64,000 nt of DNA from Symbiodinium sp. CCMP2592 (GCA_905221615.1 CAJNDT010000499.1:95256-159255), one strand, 5' to 3'; positions 34,601-43,500 are shown, numbered from the stretch's first letter. A program made the numbers and translations. Notes: generated by a model from the letters alone, not told the origin.

Positions 34601-37600
34601 TAAGTGGAGTTATCCTAATTATAACCTACTTATAACCTTACTTACTAAGTCCCATGAGCCTTCAAGTAGCCTCACAAGCGTGACTTCTTTCTCTCAGGCA
34701 CCCGCAGTGACGTCCACATTTAGGAAGTCGCCGTCTGCCAAGGGCCGGCTATCCTGCGGATTCAGCTGTGAGGATCTGTAGGCCACAGCCCACCCCCGAG
34801 AGGATCCAAAAAGTAGATCCCTTAATTCTAAAGTACCCTTAGTAGTATAGGGCCCCAAATTAGGGGATGTACTTTCTAGATCCTCCCGGCGGTCTGGGAG
34901 GTTGGGAGACAAGGGCATGCATCCTTGCTCCCAACATATATGGATACATCCCAATGCCAGCCCGCTACCAGATTCTAGCCTCTCCCGAATTGAGGAAGAC
35001 TCTCGGATAATACAGGGACCTGAATAATTAGAATAGGGATATGGGGGGGGTATATTCTACTATAATCATAATCAGGAGCCCCCCAAATAGTATAGGTACA
35101 TAGAAATGCAAAGCCCCTGTCATATAGTACCCTGATAGAGTACGTGGCCAACCAAAGTTAGGATCCACTCGACACCCAGCTTCCACGTCAAAAGCCGGCA
35201 AGTTCCAGACAGACTCAACTTCTACTGGTGCCGAGCATCCTAATCTTATCCTTAGGGCATAGGGTTCTTACGCTTAGGGTTTGGGTCTAGGGGCTAGGTT
35301 TCTTGTGCTTAGCGTTTAATGTTCAGGGTTTAGGGTTCTTACGCTTCGGGGTTTAGGGTTGAGGGATCAGGGCTCTAATGATTAATGCTTGGGGTTTAGG
35401 AGTTTAGGGTTTAGAGTCGAATCTTAGTTAACCTTATATGTGAAAACGTTGCACATCCACATCCAGAATGCGAATTTTGCAGCGGTCCGGAATACCGTGG
35501 CCAACGATCTCGTTGACCTCGGAAACCACTGGATTGCCTCCCGCTAGAATTACCCCTGCTTCCCAGCGCAAGTAAAGCTCGAAAGCTGCTTCTATTGTCG
35601 GGTGAGGTGCTTGTCTCTATTGTCACTTCCTGCTCCTGCTCTGGCTCTAACATATTTTATATTGGGGGCAAAATGCTTTTTTTCCCCTGAGATATTGGGA
35701 CTAACATATTGGGAAACATATTTTTTGCCCAATATGTTACTGCTCTGGCTCTTGCTCCTGCTCAACGGGTGAATCGATCGGTTTGCAAATGCAACAACCG
35801 GGCCTCAGACCCTAAACCCTCAACACCACAAACCCCTAACTCTAAACCCTAAACCCTAACTCTAAACCCTAAACCCTAACTCTAAACCCTAAACCCTAAC
35901 CCTAACCCCTAAACCCTAACTCTAAACCCTTAACCCTTACTCTAAACCCTTAAGCCGACTTGCAAGCCCCTTCTCGAACGGCAGCTTGCAACGAAGCTTG
36001 TAGGCTTCAACGCACTAAGCGTCACTAACCTCCACACACCCTAAAGGGAACTCCAGAAAGTTGGAATATGGATTAATGGTAGGATCCCCTATAATTTACC
36101 TTAAAGGGGTCACGATAATGATATTCCAACTTTCTGGCTTCTACTGTACGTATATACATGCCAATTTTTGAGCATCCTCAGCTCCAAATGCCCTGCTATG
36201 ACTACAACCTCCGCAAGAAAATCCCAGAGAGTCCAATATCCCGCAATGAAGGAATATTCCTTACGTCATATTAGGGATCCTACTCGAACTTAAGGTTATA
36301 TTATATGCCTTAGTTAAGGGATATAACCCTAAACCCTATATAAATCCTAAACCCTAAACCCTAAATCCTAAACCCTAAACCCTAAATCCTAAACCCTAAA
36401 CCCTAAATCCTAAACCCTAAACCCTAAACCCTAAATCCTAAACCCTAAACCCTAAATCCTAGACCCTAAATCCTAAATCCTGGAGTCTCTGGGAGCCCGC
36501 AAGTCGCTTTGGACCCCGGGCTTTCTCACTGAAGATGGAATCCAAAGGCTCCATGTACCCATCTAGTAGGTACTTAGGCCTTAAAGGGGTCCCTATATGG
36601 GTACTTTAAGGCCTAAATACCTACTATATGGGTACGTGGAGCCTTTGGGGAATCCCATGCTTGGAGGCGCTGGGGACTTAGTAAGTCGGTTCTAAGTAGG
36701 GTTATAAGGGCTCCATAGGGCTCCTTTAAGGGATCTATGAAGGATCTATAGGGTTTAGCTAGGTTATAAGCAGGGTTATGGAGTAACTCCATTTAGGGTA
36801 CGTATATATAACTCTACGTCTATAACCTACTTACTAAGTCCCCTGGGCCTCTAAGTAGACCCTATAGACCCTAAACCCCATAGATCCCTTTAAGGAACCT
36901 TATAGATCCCTTTAAGGAGCCCTTTAAGAGCCCTTACTAAGCCCCCCTGGGCCTCTAACTGGAAATCGAGCTCAGCAACTCCAGGTGCAGCCGGGCGGCA
37001 CTTGTGCAAATGGCCTTGGGGAATCCAAGGTACCTCAGCACTCCTAAGCCCTAAACCCCTAACCCCTAAACTCTAAACCCGAAAACCCGTAAAGCCCTAG
37101 ACCTCTAAACCCTAAACCCCTAAACCCTTTTTGCCCTCAAAGACCTCAGCCCTGAAGATCACTTCCGAATACTTCTGAATTGGCAGCTGCGGGTATCGGA
37201 GGGTTTAGCCACGAACCCCAAAGACCAGCTATTGGGGTCTAAAGTCCGGAAATTATGATCTTTGGGCTATTTGCAGGAAAGACTGGCCGTAGATCTATCG
37301 GATGAAGAACCCTAAACCCTAAACTCTGAAGACACAAGTCCTGAATGCCAGAAGCTCGAACCTGAAGGGACCACCGAGCCGGTGCCCTTCCTCTTAGGAT
37401 GAAACCCTGGGCCCCTTGTATGGGCCCTTAAGCCTGGGACCCTTATATACCTAATATATTTATCTGTATATAAATGAATATATATATATATATATATTTT
37501 TTTGTTTATTTTTTATTTATTTAAACTTATATTAATATTTATATTTATCTACCTATCTATATATATATATGTATATAACCTATTTGTACCCTTGAAAGTC

Positions 37601-38453
37601 CCCTAAAAGGGCTAAGGGCCCATGCTAGGGGCCCATAGAACCCTTTAGCTAGACCTTCAAGGAGCCTAAACCCTAAACCCCTGAACCCTTTAGCTATACC
37701 TTTAAGGAGCCCACTCCTTTAAGGAACCCACATCGAAGACTAAACCCTTATGATGGAACAGAGAGACTGAGGAGCGAGCCCCAAAGGACTTGGATAGGCA
37801 CCTCCGCGGTTTGGGGTTTAGGGTTTAGGGGGGAGAGAAGAACGACCCTTTTTTCCATGGGGTTTAGAGTTTGTTTTGTTCTTGGGGTTTGGGGTTTGGG
37901 GGTTTAGGGCTTTAGGGTTTAAGTTTTGGAGATTTTGATTGTTAAGTGTAATGGCCCATGTATCCCTCGGGTTTAGGTTTTGGGGTTTAGGGTCTAGGTA
38001 TTGGAGTTTGGGCGGTTTTCAAGATTGAGGTGCCAGGTTTGTATGGAAGTTTAGGGATAGGTGTATGGCTTGACAAGCAGACACATGTTTCGTGGACTTG
38101 ATGTGATCGTATACACACGCAATGCAGTGGCAAACATCGAGATGCAGATGTAGCTCTGCAGGTATTGCATGCCCGTGTATCTCGGCCTGCCTGATTGCAC
38201 CTGCGCGTCAAAAGTTGGCGGGGGCTTAACCGCGTATCATATGGACATGCACGCATGGTGGCATAGTGAAGTCACACGACTCTACCTGTCTCTATGTCGC
38301 TATCTAACTGTCTTTCCCTGAAGCACTCTGGAAGGCTTAATCCTAAACACCAAGACTAAGCTCCGAACGCACAACACAGCAACCAGGGCCAGCACCATGT
38401 TCCACTATGAACTCGTGTGCGACCCTGTCCAGCTCATCTGTAGTGACACCTGG
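22576..38453 (-). CDS. Methionine aminopeptidase (type 1 fold), split into at least eleven micro-exons
   Basis: Removes the initiator Met from nascent proteins; pita-bread metallopeptidase fold. Exons in transcript order, with residues seen: 38453-38394 (PGVTTDELDRVAHEF, EHG); 37033-37000 (YLGFPKAICTS); 35517-35488 (VNEIVGHGIP); 34753-34706 (DSRPLADGDFLNVDVT); 33953-33922 (VFLNGYHGDS); 32871-about 32797 (FFAGRPSKRAVAITKAARKA); 29824-29755 (VCRDGVDFREIGKAIAQ); 29524-29501 (CYCG); 27736-27687 (HGIGSYFHGRPEIIPY); 25975-25935 (INDTEQGVMKAGMT); 22726-22576 (FTVEPVLVDG to the stop). Four of the five metal ligands are visible: the Asp of NVDVT, the Asp of YHGDS, the His of GHGIG and the Glu of FTVEP. 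The substrate-site His of GHGIP is also present. Donors are GC, GA or GT and most acceptors are AG then G. The link between the first two exons (the YPSPL region) and the donor of the sixth exon are unresolved. The fifth ligand Glu is not found: the last exon runs from MWPS directly to RHDLVSL and VLTARRTVF. Introns of 0.2-3.2 kb hold palindromic elements and TTTAGGG-like DNA. Upstream exons are uncertain (see 38640-39540). Confidence 0.82.
22940..23140 (+). CDS. Coding-like segment inside the last aminopeptidase intron
   Basis: Frame LLNATCAGRNGVDVHVILYA, AVAKEARSCMHRGFGKNPQQ. The opposite strand (EFNDIASLLRIFAKPPVHTR) is also open, so the strand is uncertain. Confidence 0.22.
23160..23670. 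repeat. CATA/TATA microsatellite with CCATC repeats
   Basis: ATACATAC tracts, CCATCCGTCCATCC at 23290-23370, and (TA)n at 23415-23440. The Cys/Tyr/Ile-rich frames here are artefacts. Confidence 0.9.
23733..24008 (+). CDS. Coding-like open frame inside the last aminopeptidase intron
   Basis: 91 codons, Cys/His/Gln-rich: CAFSRWDHSPCVACLAKKQQ, YQYEQHYELQWCKTQQNCTR. No repeat. No family recognised; the opposite strand is partly open too. Confidence 0.25.
   Translation: MQTSSHICTLVYCEFGLLQAGTETSTDSARKCAFSRWDHSPCVACLAKKQQSHLHPQYQYEQHYELQWCKTQQNCTREGTHEEQLFTIGAK
24371..24474. mobile_element. IR-A palindromic element
   Basis: Complete copy inside the last aminopeptidase intron. Confidence 0.8.
25242..25339. 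mobile_element. IR-B palindromic element
   Basis: Complete, near-perfect palindrome. Confidence 0.9.
25759..25874. mobile_element. IR-H palindromic element
   Basis: Complete, in an aminopeptidase intron just after the MKAGMT exon. Confidence 0.8.
26170..26300 (+). CDS. Coding-like segment inside an aminopeptidase intron
   Basis: Frame AARAMGLLQAFRQALGHNLS, KANASETWDRTICEYTLQHT; the reverse strand has stops. No family recognised. Confidence 0.22.
26557..26680. mobile_element. IR-C palindromic element
   Basis: Complete copy. Confidence 0.88.
27052..27158. mobile_element. IR-J palindromic element
   Basis: Ends GTTAGAAGCTGCCCCCACCC / GGGTGGGGGCCCCTTCTAAG. Nearly identical to 49744-49847. Confidence 0.9.
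27803..27909. mobile_element. IR-D palindromic element
   Basis: Complete, diverged; 67 bp upstream of the GHGIG exon of the aminopeptidase. Confidence 0.8.
27965..28076. mobile_element. IR-O element
   Basis: Shares ends and the core TTTACTATTNTGNTTCTCTA with the copy at 3.8 kb. Confidence 0.75.
28340..28442. mobile_element. IR-F palindromic element
   Basis: Complete copy with diverged ends. Confidence 0.85.
28904..29012. mobile_element. IR-E palindromic element
   Basis: Complete copy abutting an IR-A remnant. Confidence 0.9.
29019..29109. mobile_element. IR-A element, left end replaced by IR-E
   Basis: The left terminal repeat is missing; the copy abuts the IR-E element ending at 29012. 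Confidence 0.75.
30243..30295. repeat. Perfect CCCTAAA array
   Basis: Seven consecutive units inside an aminopeptidase intron. Confidence 0.9.
30338..30434. mobile_element. IR-B palindromic element
   Basis: Complete, in an aminopeptidase intron beside a perfect CCCTAAA array. Confidence 0.9.
30620..30711. mobile_element. IR-D palindromic element
   Basis: Diverged copy. Confidence 0.7.
30718..30820. mobile_element. IR-A palindromic element
   Basis: Complete copy directly after an IR-D element. Confidence 0.85.
31347..31450. mobile_element. IR-A palindromic element
   Basis: Complete copy with an 11-bp insertion near the left end. Confidence 0.8.
31570..31668. mobile_element. IR-B element with matched end changes
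   Basis: Both ends carry the same substitution (GATGGACAAAATCCTGCAT and its complement). Confidence 0.85.
31795..31895. mobile_element. IR-P element
   Basis: CACCCAGAACCTAGTCTTTG to CGAAAGTAGGTTTTGGTGGG. Confidence 0.75.
31969..32071. mobile_element. IR-G palindromic element
   Basis: Complete copy. Confidence 0.9.
32150..32356 (-). CDS. Coding-like segment, unknown
   Basis: Frame PEISRLPVHLPIVVDYVGFA, GHIKVLLCAGDSQDLSMKLQ then stop. Lies in the aminopeptidase intron between 32797 and 29824 but matches no part of that enzyme. Confidence 0.22.
32465..32579. repeat. Telomere-unit insert between two 47-bp direct repeats
   Basis: GCCAGGCCATCTGACAGAAA...GGAAC occurs at 32465-32512 and 32533-32579 with two small differences. 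The 20 bp between them is CTAAACCCTAAACCCTAGG. Confidence 0.85.
32896..32955. mobile_element. Short IR-E element
   Basis: Only 60 bp: almost the two terminal repeats alone, 25 bp upstream of the FFAGRPSK aminopeptidase exon. Confidence 0.8.
33441..33566 (+). CDS. Small open frame, 41 aa, basic
   Basis: ATG to TGA: MASTKGGKISFYRLKRPEDY, QHGHRRKGRGSLREL. Free of repeats, unlike its surroundings. Could be chance. Confidence 0.18.
   Translation: MASTKGGKISFYRLKRPEDYQHGHRRKGRGSLRELVMPSLD
33806..33890. mobile_element. IR-D palindromic element
   Basis: Starts about 30 bp downstream (minus sense) of the NGYHGDS exon. Confidence 0.75.
34245..34347. mobile_element. IR-A palindromic element
   Basis: Complete copy in an aminopeptidase intron. 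Confidence 0.85.
34362..34487. mobile_element. IR-C palindromic element
   Basis: Complete copy; the right end carries the CATGATCCTCC variant. Confidence 0.88.
34545..34669. mobile_element. IR-C palindromic element
   Basis: Variant ends (TACTTAGAGGATCATGGGAC), 57 bp from the previous copy. Confidence 0.85.
34799..34888. mobile_element. Single-copy palindrome in an aminopeptidase intron
   Basis: GAGGATCCAAAAAGTAGATC mirrored by GTACTTTCTAGATCCTCCC; starts 45 bp upstream of the DSRPLADGD exon. Confidence 0.65.
35011..35130. mobile_element. IR-H palindromic element
   Basis: Complete copy in an aminopeptidase intron. Confidence 0.8.
35651..35739. mobile_element. Single-copy AT-rich palindrome
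   Basis: TAACATATTTTATATTGGGG / CCCAATATGTTA around CAAAATGC; between an aminopeptidase exon and the next upstream one. Confidence 0.6.
35800..35955. repeat. CCCTAACTCTAAA array
   Basis: A 20-bp higher-order unit (CCCTAACTCTAAACCCTAAA) repeated about six times in an aminopeptidase intron. Confidence 0.8.
36053..36140. mobile_element. IR-K palindromic element
   Basis: Ends CCAGAAAGTTGGAATAT / ATATTCCAACTTTCTGG. Confidence 0.85.
36232..36322. mobile_element. IR-F element, ends diverged
   Basis: The core palindrome is intact. Confidence 0.7.
36327..36482. repeat. CCCTAAATCCTAAA array
   Basis: Alternating CCCTAAA and TCCTAAA units, about 22, within an intron, directly after an IR-F element. 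Confidence 0.85.
36541..36650. mobile_element. IR-D palindromic element
   Basis: Complete copy beside an IR-C composite. Confidence 0.9.
36660..36860. mobile_element. Composite IR-C element
   Basis: The core is expanded by GGGATCTATGAAGGATCTATAG units. A partial second right end follows to about 36955. Confidence 0.7.
37450..37580. repeat. AT-rich tract
   Basis: TATA / TTTATTTA runs. No gene seen. Confidence 0.7.
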
Positions 38454-38639
38454 CTGTTCTCTCACCAAGCGACGCAGCAAAAGGCTTCGTGTTTTGGGGT
38501 TAGGGCATTGGGTCTCTAAACGCTAATCTCTAAACCCTACACTGAACCAAACCCTTATTCGAAAGGTTTGGTGTTCACAGGGCTTAGGTACAGTACATGT
38601 TACATGTACGGCGGGGCCTTTGTGGCTCCAGTCGCTCCG

Positions 38640-39540
38640 AGGTTCGGGCATCTTCTAGGATCCCTGCGCATGCCACACTGTAAGTCACGAACTTTAAACC
38701 CTAAACCCTAAACCCCCCAACCCCCTAAACCCTAAACCCCTAAACCCTAAACCCTAGAGCAGTCTCAAGGTTCAGGCTTTCTGTAGGGTTCCGGTTAGGG
38801 AGTGTAGGGGTTTGGGGGTTTAAGGGGGGTACAGTTGATGATATAAAACCTGCATTACCTTAAGGACCCTAAACCATGGGAATTATGGTATATTCCTTAT
38901 TATGGGTAATGCAGGATTTATATCATCAACCGTAGGACCCCGTGTTTAAGGGTTTTGGGCCAACCGTAAACTCATTTCTGCGGATGCACAGTACACCGGA
39001 ACAACGACGACAGCCAAACCGAAAGAGCCTCATGAGAAAAAACATGGACAAGGGTTCAGGGCGTTCCTAAACCCTTAAACCCCACCCCCTTAACACTTGA
39101 GGCCTAAACCCTTGCTCCTATACTACCCCGTAAAACCTGACACTGTCCACAAAGATCCATGAACTCTAAACCCTAAACCCCAAAAGAAGCCTTTCCCTAT
39201 AAACCCCATAAGCCCTCCAAGCACTAAACTGTAAACGGGCCTGAAACCCTATACGGTCCCGTAAAGGAACCCTTACAAGGAACCCTTATAGATCCCTCAG
39301 AGGGACCCTTATGGATCCCTATGATAAGAACCCAGATGTTGGTGAACACATCCTTCTTATAGTCTCCATGGTAGTTCCTTTTTTGGTTAACCACAATCTC
39401 TATTATAGGATCCTAACCATAAAACTGGATAACCAAAAAAAGGAACTACAGGGCCTGCCGCCACTGCGCGACCGCACGCTTCGAGAGTCGCTCGGGCCTG
39501 GGGCCAGTGTTCGGGTAGTTCGCGTAGGGTTCGAAAGTAC
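38640..39540 (-). CDS. Candidate upstream exons of the aminopeptidase, or the end of a neighbouring gene
   Basis: Three minus-strand coding-like pieces precede the first secure aminopeptidase exon. Piece 39540-39455 reads YFRTLRELPEHWPQARATLE then ACGRAVAAG. It joins in frame, across a 77-nt element-derived intron (39454-39378), to TTMETIRR at 39377-39350. A third piece near 38692-38655 reads VACAGILEDARTS. Joined, the RR-I-VACAGILEDA stretch resembles the (M)R-x-x-C-R-L-A-x-x-V-L helix that comes before PGVTT in methionine aminopeptidases, and the helix spacing fits to within one residue. The first piece has no clear family match. The splice fit is good; the assignment to the aminopeptidase is an inference. 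Confidence 0.4.
38833..38932. mobile_element. IR-B palindromic element
   Basis: Complete copy. Confidence 0.9.
39378..39454 (-). mobile_element. Introner-like IR-E element forming a 77-nt GC-AG intron
   Basis: A truncated IR-E copy (about 39358-39450). The minus-strand donor is AG/GCCCTGTAG and the acceptor AAAAAAG/GAACTACC. This is the same geometry and phase as the IR-N intron at 45.5 kb. The flanking frames join as GRAVAAG-TTMETIRR. Confidence 0.5.
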
Positions 39541-39640
39541 CTGTAGCCGAAAAGACCTACCTTCTTAGGGTGCCTTAGTAAGGTTTCTCTCTATAGTTCC
39601 TTAAAATCCCTAAAAAGGTAAGTCTAGTTTGTAACCCCAA

Positions 39641-39743
39641 GGTTCTAAAGGACCCCGTAATAATGTATTCGGTTTTAGGATAGTAGTTATGTAGGTTAGG
39701 ATTTTGCAGAGTGTATGCTTTTTTGCTACTTGGACTCTTAGGG
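39641..39743. mobile_element. IR-I element
   Basis: Complete copy. Confidence 0.85.
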
Positions 39744-40049
39744 TAGGGTTCAATAGAAGGGTTTATGTTAGGGTTTAGGGGTTTAGGAGGTTTAGAGGTT
39801 CAACTCTTGGGGGTTGGAGCTCCGGCAGCGGAGGTTAGTAAGTTATGGGTCTAGTTTATGTCGGATTCTACCTAGGGGGTCATAGCCTCACCCTGTTTGC
39901 ACCACACCTACTTCCTACTTCCTCGTGTAGCAGATGCACACACACACACATGCATTAACGTATTAACATTGTCACATATATGCATATGCGAGCACTTCAA
40001 TGAAGACTTATAGGACACCAAGCAATTAGACCGGCAGATCAGAGCGCCG

Positions 40050-40084
<35 letters not shown>

Positions 40085-40090
40085 CCCGCG
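40050..40090. repeat. (CA)n microsatellite
   Basis: CACACA run followed by CAGACAGACC-like simple sequence to about 40380. The long minus frame over it is not credible. Confidence 0.75.
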
Positions 40091-40852
40091 CGTGCACGAC
40101 AGACCACAGTGGTTCCAGGCCTGTTACCGACAGGTGTTCATGACAGTGTTCCCACTGTCCAGGTCTGTCTCTCATGACTGCACTTCGGCTCACGATTGCC
40201 TCCTGTGCGAGCGAACACAGGATTGACCGACGGTTCTTGCGATTGATTGGTTGCTTGATTGACGGATGGAGTCTATCTGAGGAACGGAATACAGTTAGCA
40301 AACCAACAGACAGACCGAACCACAGAGACACAGAGACGCAGACAAAATGAAGCAAACACAAAGGCATGCAGACTTACAGACGGACATGCGTAGGGTAGGT
40401 AGGCAAAACCGATCTATCCGCATGAATGTATACCTGCTTACACATAAATATCAACATATGCCAAAATTACACATGCACACGTGATATATCGTACATAAAG
40501 GAAGGTGTCTATCTACATATAACCAAGCATGCGACCAAACATCCGCACATCCAATATCCACGGAGTCAGTCCTGATCCAGCATGGAATGCAATAAATAGC
40601 AACTCAACTCCCTCTCCCCACGCAGAATCTTCAGCCCTAAACCCTAAACCCTCAACCCTAAACCGGCTGCCTGCTTTCGTAAGCTCCCAAGACAACGACA
40701 GCGTGGGATCCCCAAATCCAGCGCAACTCCGGCACTGAAGGTTCCTCACATTTGTCTTTACCCTAAACCCTAAACCCGCACGACGGCTTGCGTGTACAAA
40801 GGAAAACCGACGAAATATCAGAATCAAGGCCCTCGATCGACCTTAGAAAAGG

Positions 40853-40945
40853 CCCAAAGGCTCCGTGTACCTCTATAGTAGATACTGAAGGCGTAAAGGC
40901 GCCGGAAGACCGAAGTACATACTATATGGGTACATGGAGCCTTTG
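40853..40945. mobile_element. IR-D palindromic element
   Basis: Complete ends, diverged core. Confidence 0.85.
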
Positions 40946-41213
40946 GAAAAGGGAACCCTGCAGCACCTGCCATAAACGTGGCTCCAAAGCTTACGCCACA
41001 TAAACCCCAAAGGCCCGATGCTCTGTGATCAGTAATTAACAAAAGCGACCTTACATCAATTTTCGAGAGCCGCGTACATAGGAGGCAGAGGAAATATCTA
41101 GGCCCGAAGGATTAGACCTGGGTACCGGGGGATCAGTATCTACACTAGGGAAACCCTGTACCCTAAACCCTGCTAGCTCTCCTCGGGGACCCTAAGTATT
41201 CGGACACTACTAC

Positions 41214-41310
41214 GTGGATGATATAAATCCTGCATTACCCATAATGAGGAACATACCATAATTCCCATAGTTTGGGGTCCTTAAGGTAGTGCAGGACTTA
41301 TATCATCACC
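41214..41310. mobile_element. IR-B palindromic element
   Basis: Complete copy, opposite core orientation to most others. Confidence 0.88.
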
Positions 41311-41329
41311 ACTACAACCCTCAACCCTA

Positions 41330-41548
41330 TCACCCTAAACCCCATAAACCCTAAACCCCATAAACCCTAAACCCCATAAACCCTAAACCCCATGAACCCT
41401 AACCCCATAAACCCTAAACCCCAATAAACCCTAAACCCCATAAACCCTAAACCCCATAAACCCTAAACCCCATAAACCCGAAACCCCATAAACCCTAAAC
41501 TCCTTAAACCCTAAACCCCATAAACCCTAAACCCCATAAACCCCACAA
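41330..41548. repeat. 16-bp higher-order telomere-like array
   Basis: CCCCATAAACCCTAAA repeated about 13 times, between a complete IR-B element (41214-41310) and a half IR-B (41597-41659). Confidence 0.9.
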
Positions 41549-41596
41549 CCCATAAATCCGTAAACATAGTAATCCTAACAAACACTAACAGTTATA

Positions 41597-41659
41597 ATAC
41601 ACCATAATTCCCATATATTCCTTATTATGGGTAATGCAGGATTTATACCATCAACCGTA
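41597..41659. mobile_element. Half IR-B element
   Basis: Right half only. A similar solo right end lies at 50698-50729. Confidence 0.8.
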
Positions 41660-41816
41660 GCAGCCAGGCAAGGGCCGCACCAACTTGCAGGCTTCTCGCA
41701 TGCCCTGGCTCTAAGGAGGCGTCTCGACAGTCTCGGTTCTTCTAAGCTCCCCGTACTAATGAGGGTTTAGGGTTTAGGGAACTATTTGGTTTTAATGAAG
41801 GAGCCCAAACGGAACA

Positions 41817-41954
41817 GTACTTGGAGGGTCGGGGGACTTAGTAAGTAGGTAGTAAGTAGACTTATAAGTACCCTAAAAGGGAGCCTAATTGGGGTTATGA
41901 TACTTATATGTTCTTAAAATAATCAGTTACTATGTCCCCCGACCCTCCAAATAG
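41817..41954. mobile_element. IR-C palindromic element
   Basis: Complete copy with GGTCGGGGGACTTAG ends. Confidence 0.85.
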
Positions 41955-42175
41955 CCCCGTACTAATCAGGGTACCCTGGTTCCTACCATTTGGTTTCTTC
42001 GTTGCGGAGTTCATAAGCCCCTAAAAGGTGCACACTTTCAGTTTATAGTGGGTAATATTACCTCCAAAAGTCTAAAGTGTATCCACTCAGCTACTAAGTT
42101 TTTAATAAAGGAGCCTTAAAAGAACAATGGCAAAAGGGCACTAAGGGAAACCTAGTCTTTGCAAGGGTTTGAGAG
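41955..42175. mobile_element. IR-L-type element interrupted by an IR-M element
   Basis: The IR-L halves (TACCATTTGGTTT and AATAAAGGAGCCTTAAAAGA) flank a complete IR-M copy at 41998-42099, a nested insertion. Confidence 0.7.
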
Positions 42176-42254
42176 GCTTTAGGGTGTTGGGCCTAGGGTT
42201 CACAAGGTTTGGAGCAGAAGATGTTTGCAGTTTGGCTGAACATGTTAGGCTCCG

Positions 42255-42365
42255 AAACTTGAGCGGCCAAGTTTGCGACGGTAATTTCCGCTATGGTTGA
42301 TACAAGATGATGTTGGAGTGGTCTTTCTTGACATCGTAGGCAGGTTTCGGTCTTACGACACCACG
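42255..42365 (-). CDS. Coding-like segment, unknown
   Basis: Frame TETCLRCQERPLQHHLVSTI, AEITVANLAAQVSEPNMF. A second frame (RPKPAYDVKKDHSNIILYQP) also looks plausible. No family recognised. Confidence 0.18.
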
Positions 42366-42445
42366 TTTGGGCTAGAGGGCTCAGGATTTAGGGTCCAGGA
42401 CCTTTCGGATTTCTCGGGATGGTGAAGTTAGCGATACAGCCGGCC

Positions 42446-42566
42446 CTGAGGGTCCGTGTACCCAAACAGTATATACTTTGGCCCCAATATACTTCGGCCC
42501 CAGAGTACCTATATAGGGACTACTTTAGAGCCACAGTATACACTATTTGGGTACATGAGCCCTTAG
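42446..42566. mobile_element. IR-D palindromic element
   Basis: Complete, with a small duplication in the core. Confidence 0.8.
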
Positions 42567-43129
42567 ACCAAAGTGAAAACCTCAACACGAACGGGCCACC
42601 ATCCCACTCGAAGCAAGACAGTCAAGCCAATAGTTCCTCAAGTAAGGAGCATGGGCACTTCGATGACCCTAAAGCCTACAGGCGTTCCCTCTAAACTTGA
42701 ATTTATACCCCAGGCCTGTAAGCCCGTAACCCCTAAGCCCTTAAACCCTAAGCTGGACACAGACCATGGCCTGTCAACCTGCCATCTGCAAGCCCTGGGC
42801 TTAACGTTAGGGTTTATGGCCTTTGCACAGAGATTGGGCCCAAATCCCTCACGCTACGAATCCGGAACGTAAGGCTGAAAGATATACATCTGTACTGAGA
42901 TGTATACGCTAGAGTGAGTCTTTGAACCATTTCAATGCCTACACATTCTCTCAACAGTACAAGCCAGGACCAACCAATCCAAGCCATGTTGATATCAAAC
43001 TCCAAAGCACATGTCCTTAGGAAGCCACTGTAAAACAGAAGACCATATCGGCCCTATCTAAACATAAACGAACGGCAACCAGTTCTTAAGTATACTACAC
43101 CCACACGTCTGCATGTAGGTATGTCTGTA

Positions 43130-43386
43130 GATATGTGTTTTAAAGTATGTTTGTATTTATGTTTGTTTGTTTGTAAATATGTATGTGTTGGTGCGAAAAG
43201 TACATGTGCATGTGAGTAAGTACATATGTGTTGTGTAACCAGGCATGTACGAATGAACGAGCGTTTGATTGATTGAATGAACGAGTGCATGTGTATGCAT
43301 GCATGAACGTGTGCATGCATGGATGGAACGATGCATGGACACGCGGCCAACTATTCGTGTACACACACACACGCACACACACACAC

Positions 43387-43442
<56 letters not shown>

Positions 43443-43500
43443 GCGTGTGTGTGTGTGTGTGTGTTTGTGTGTGGGTGTGTGTGTGTGTGTGTTTGTGTGT

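Noticed and set aside
37165-37200. Minus-strand YPQLPIQ as the missing YPSPL exon of the aminopeptidase
   Set aside because: A TAA lies four codons upstream with no AG between, so no acceptor is available; kept unresolved.
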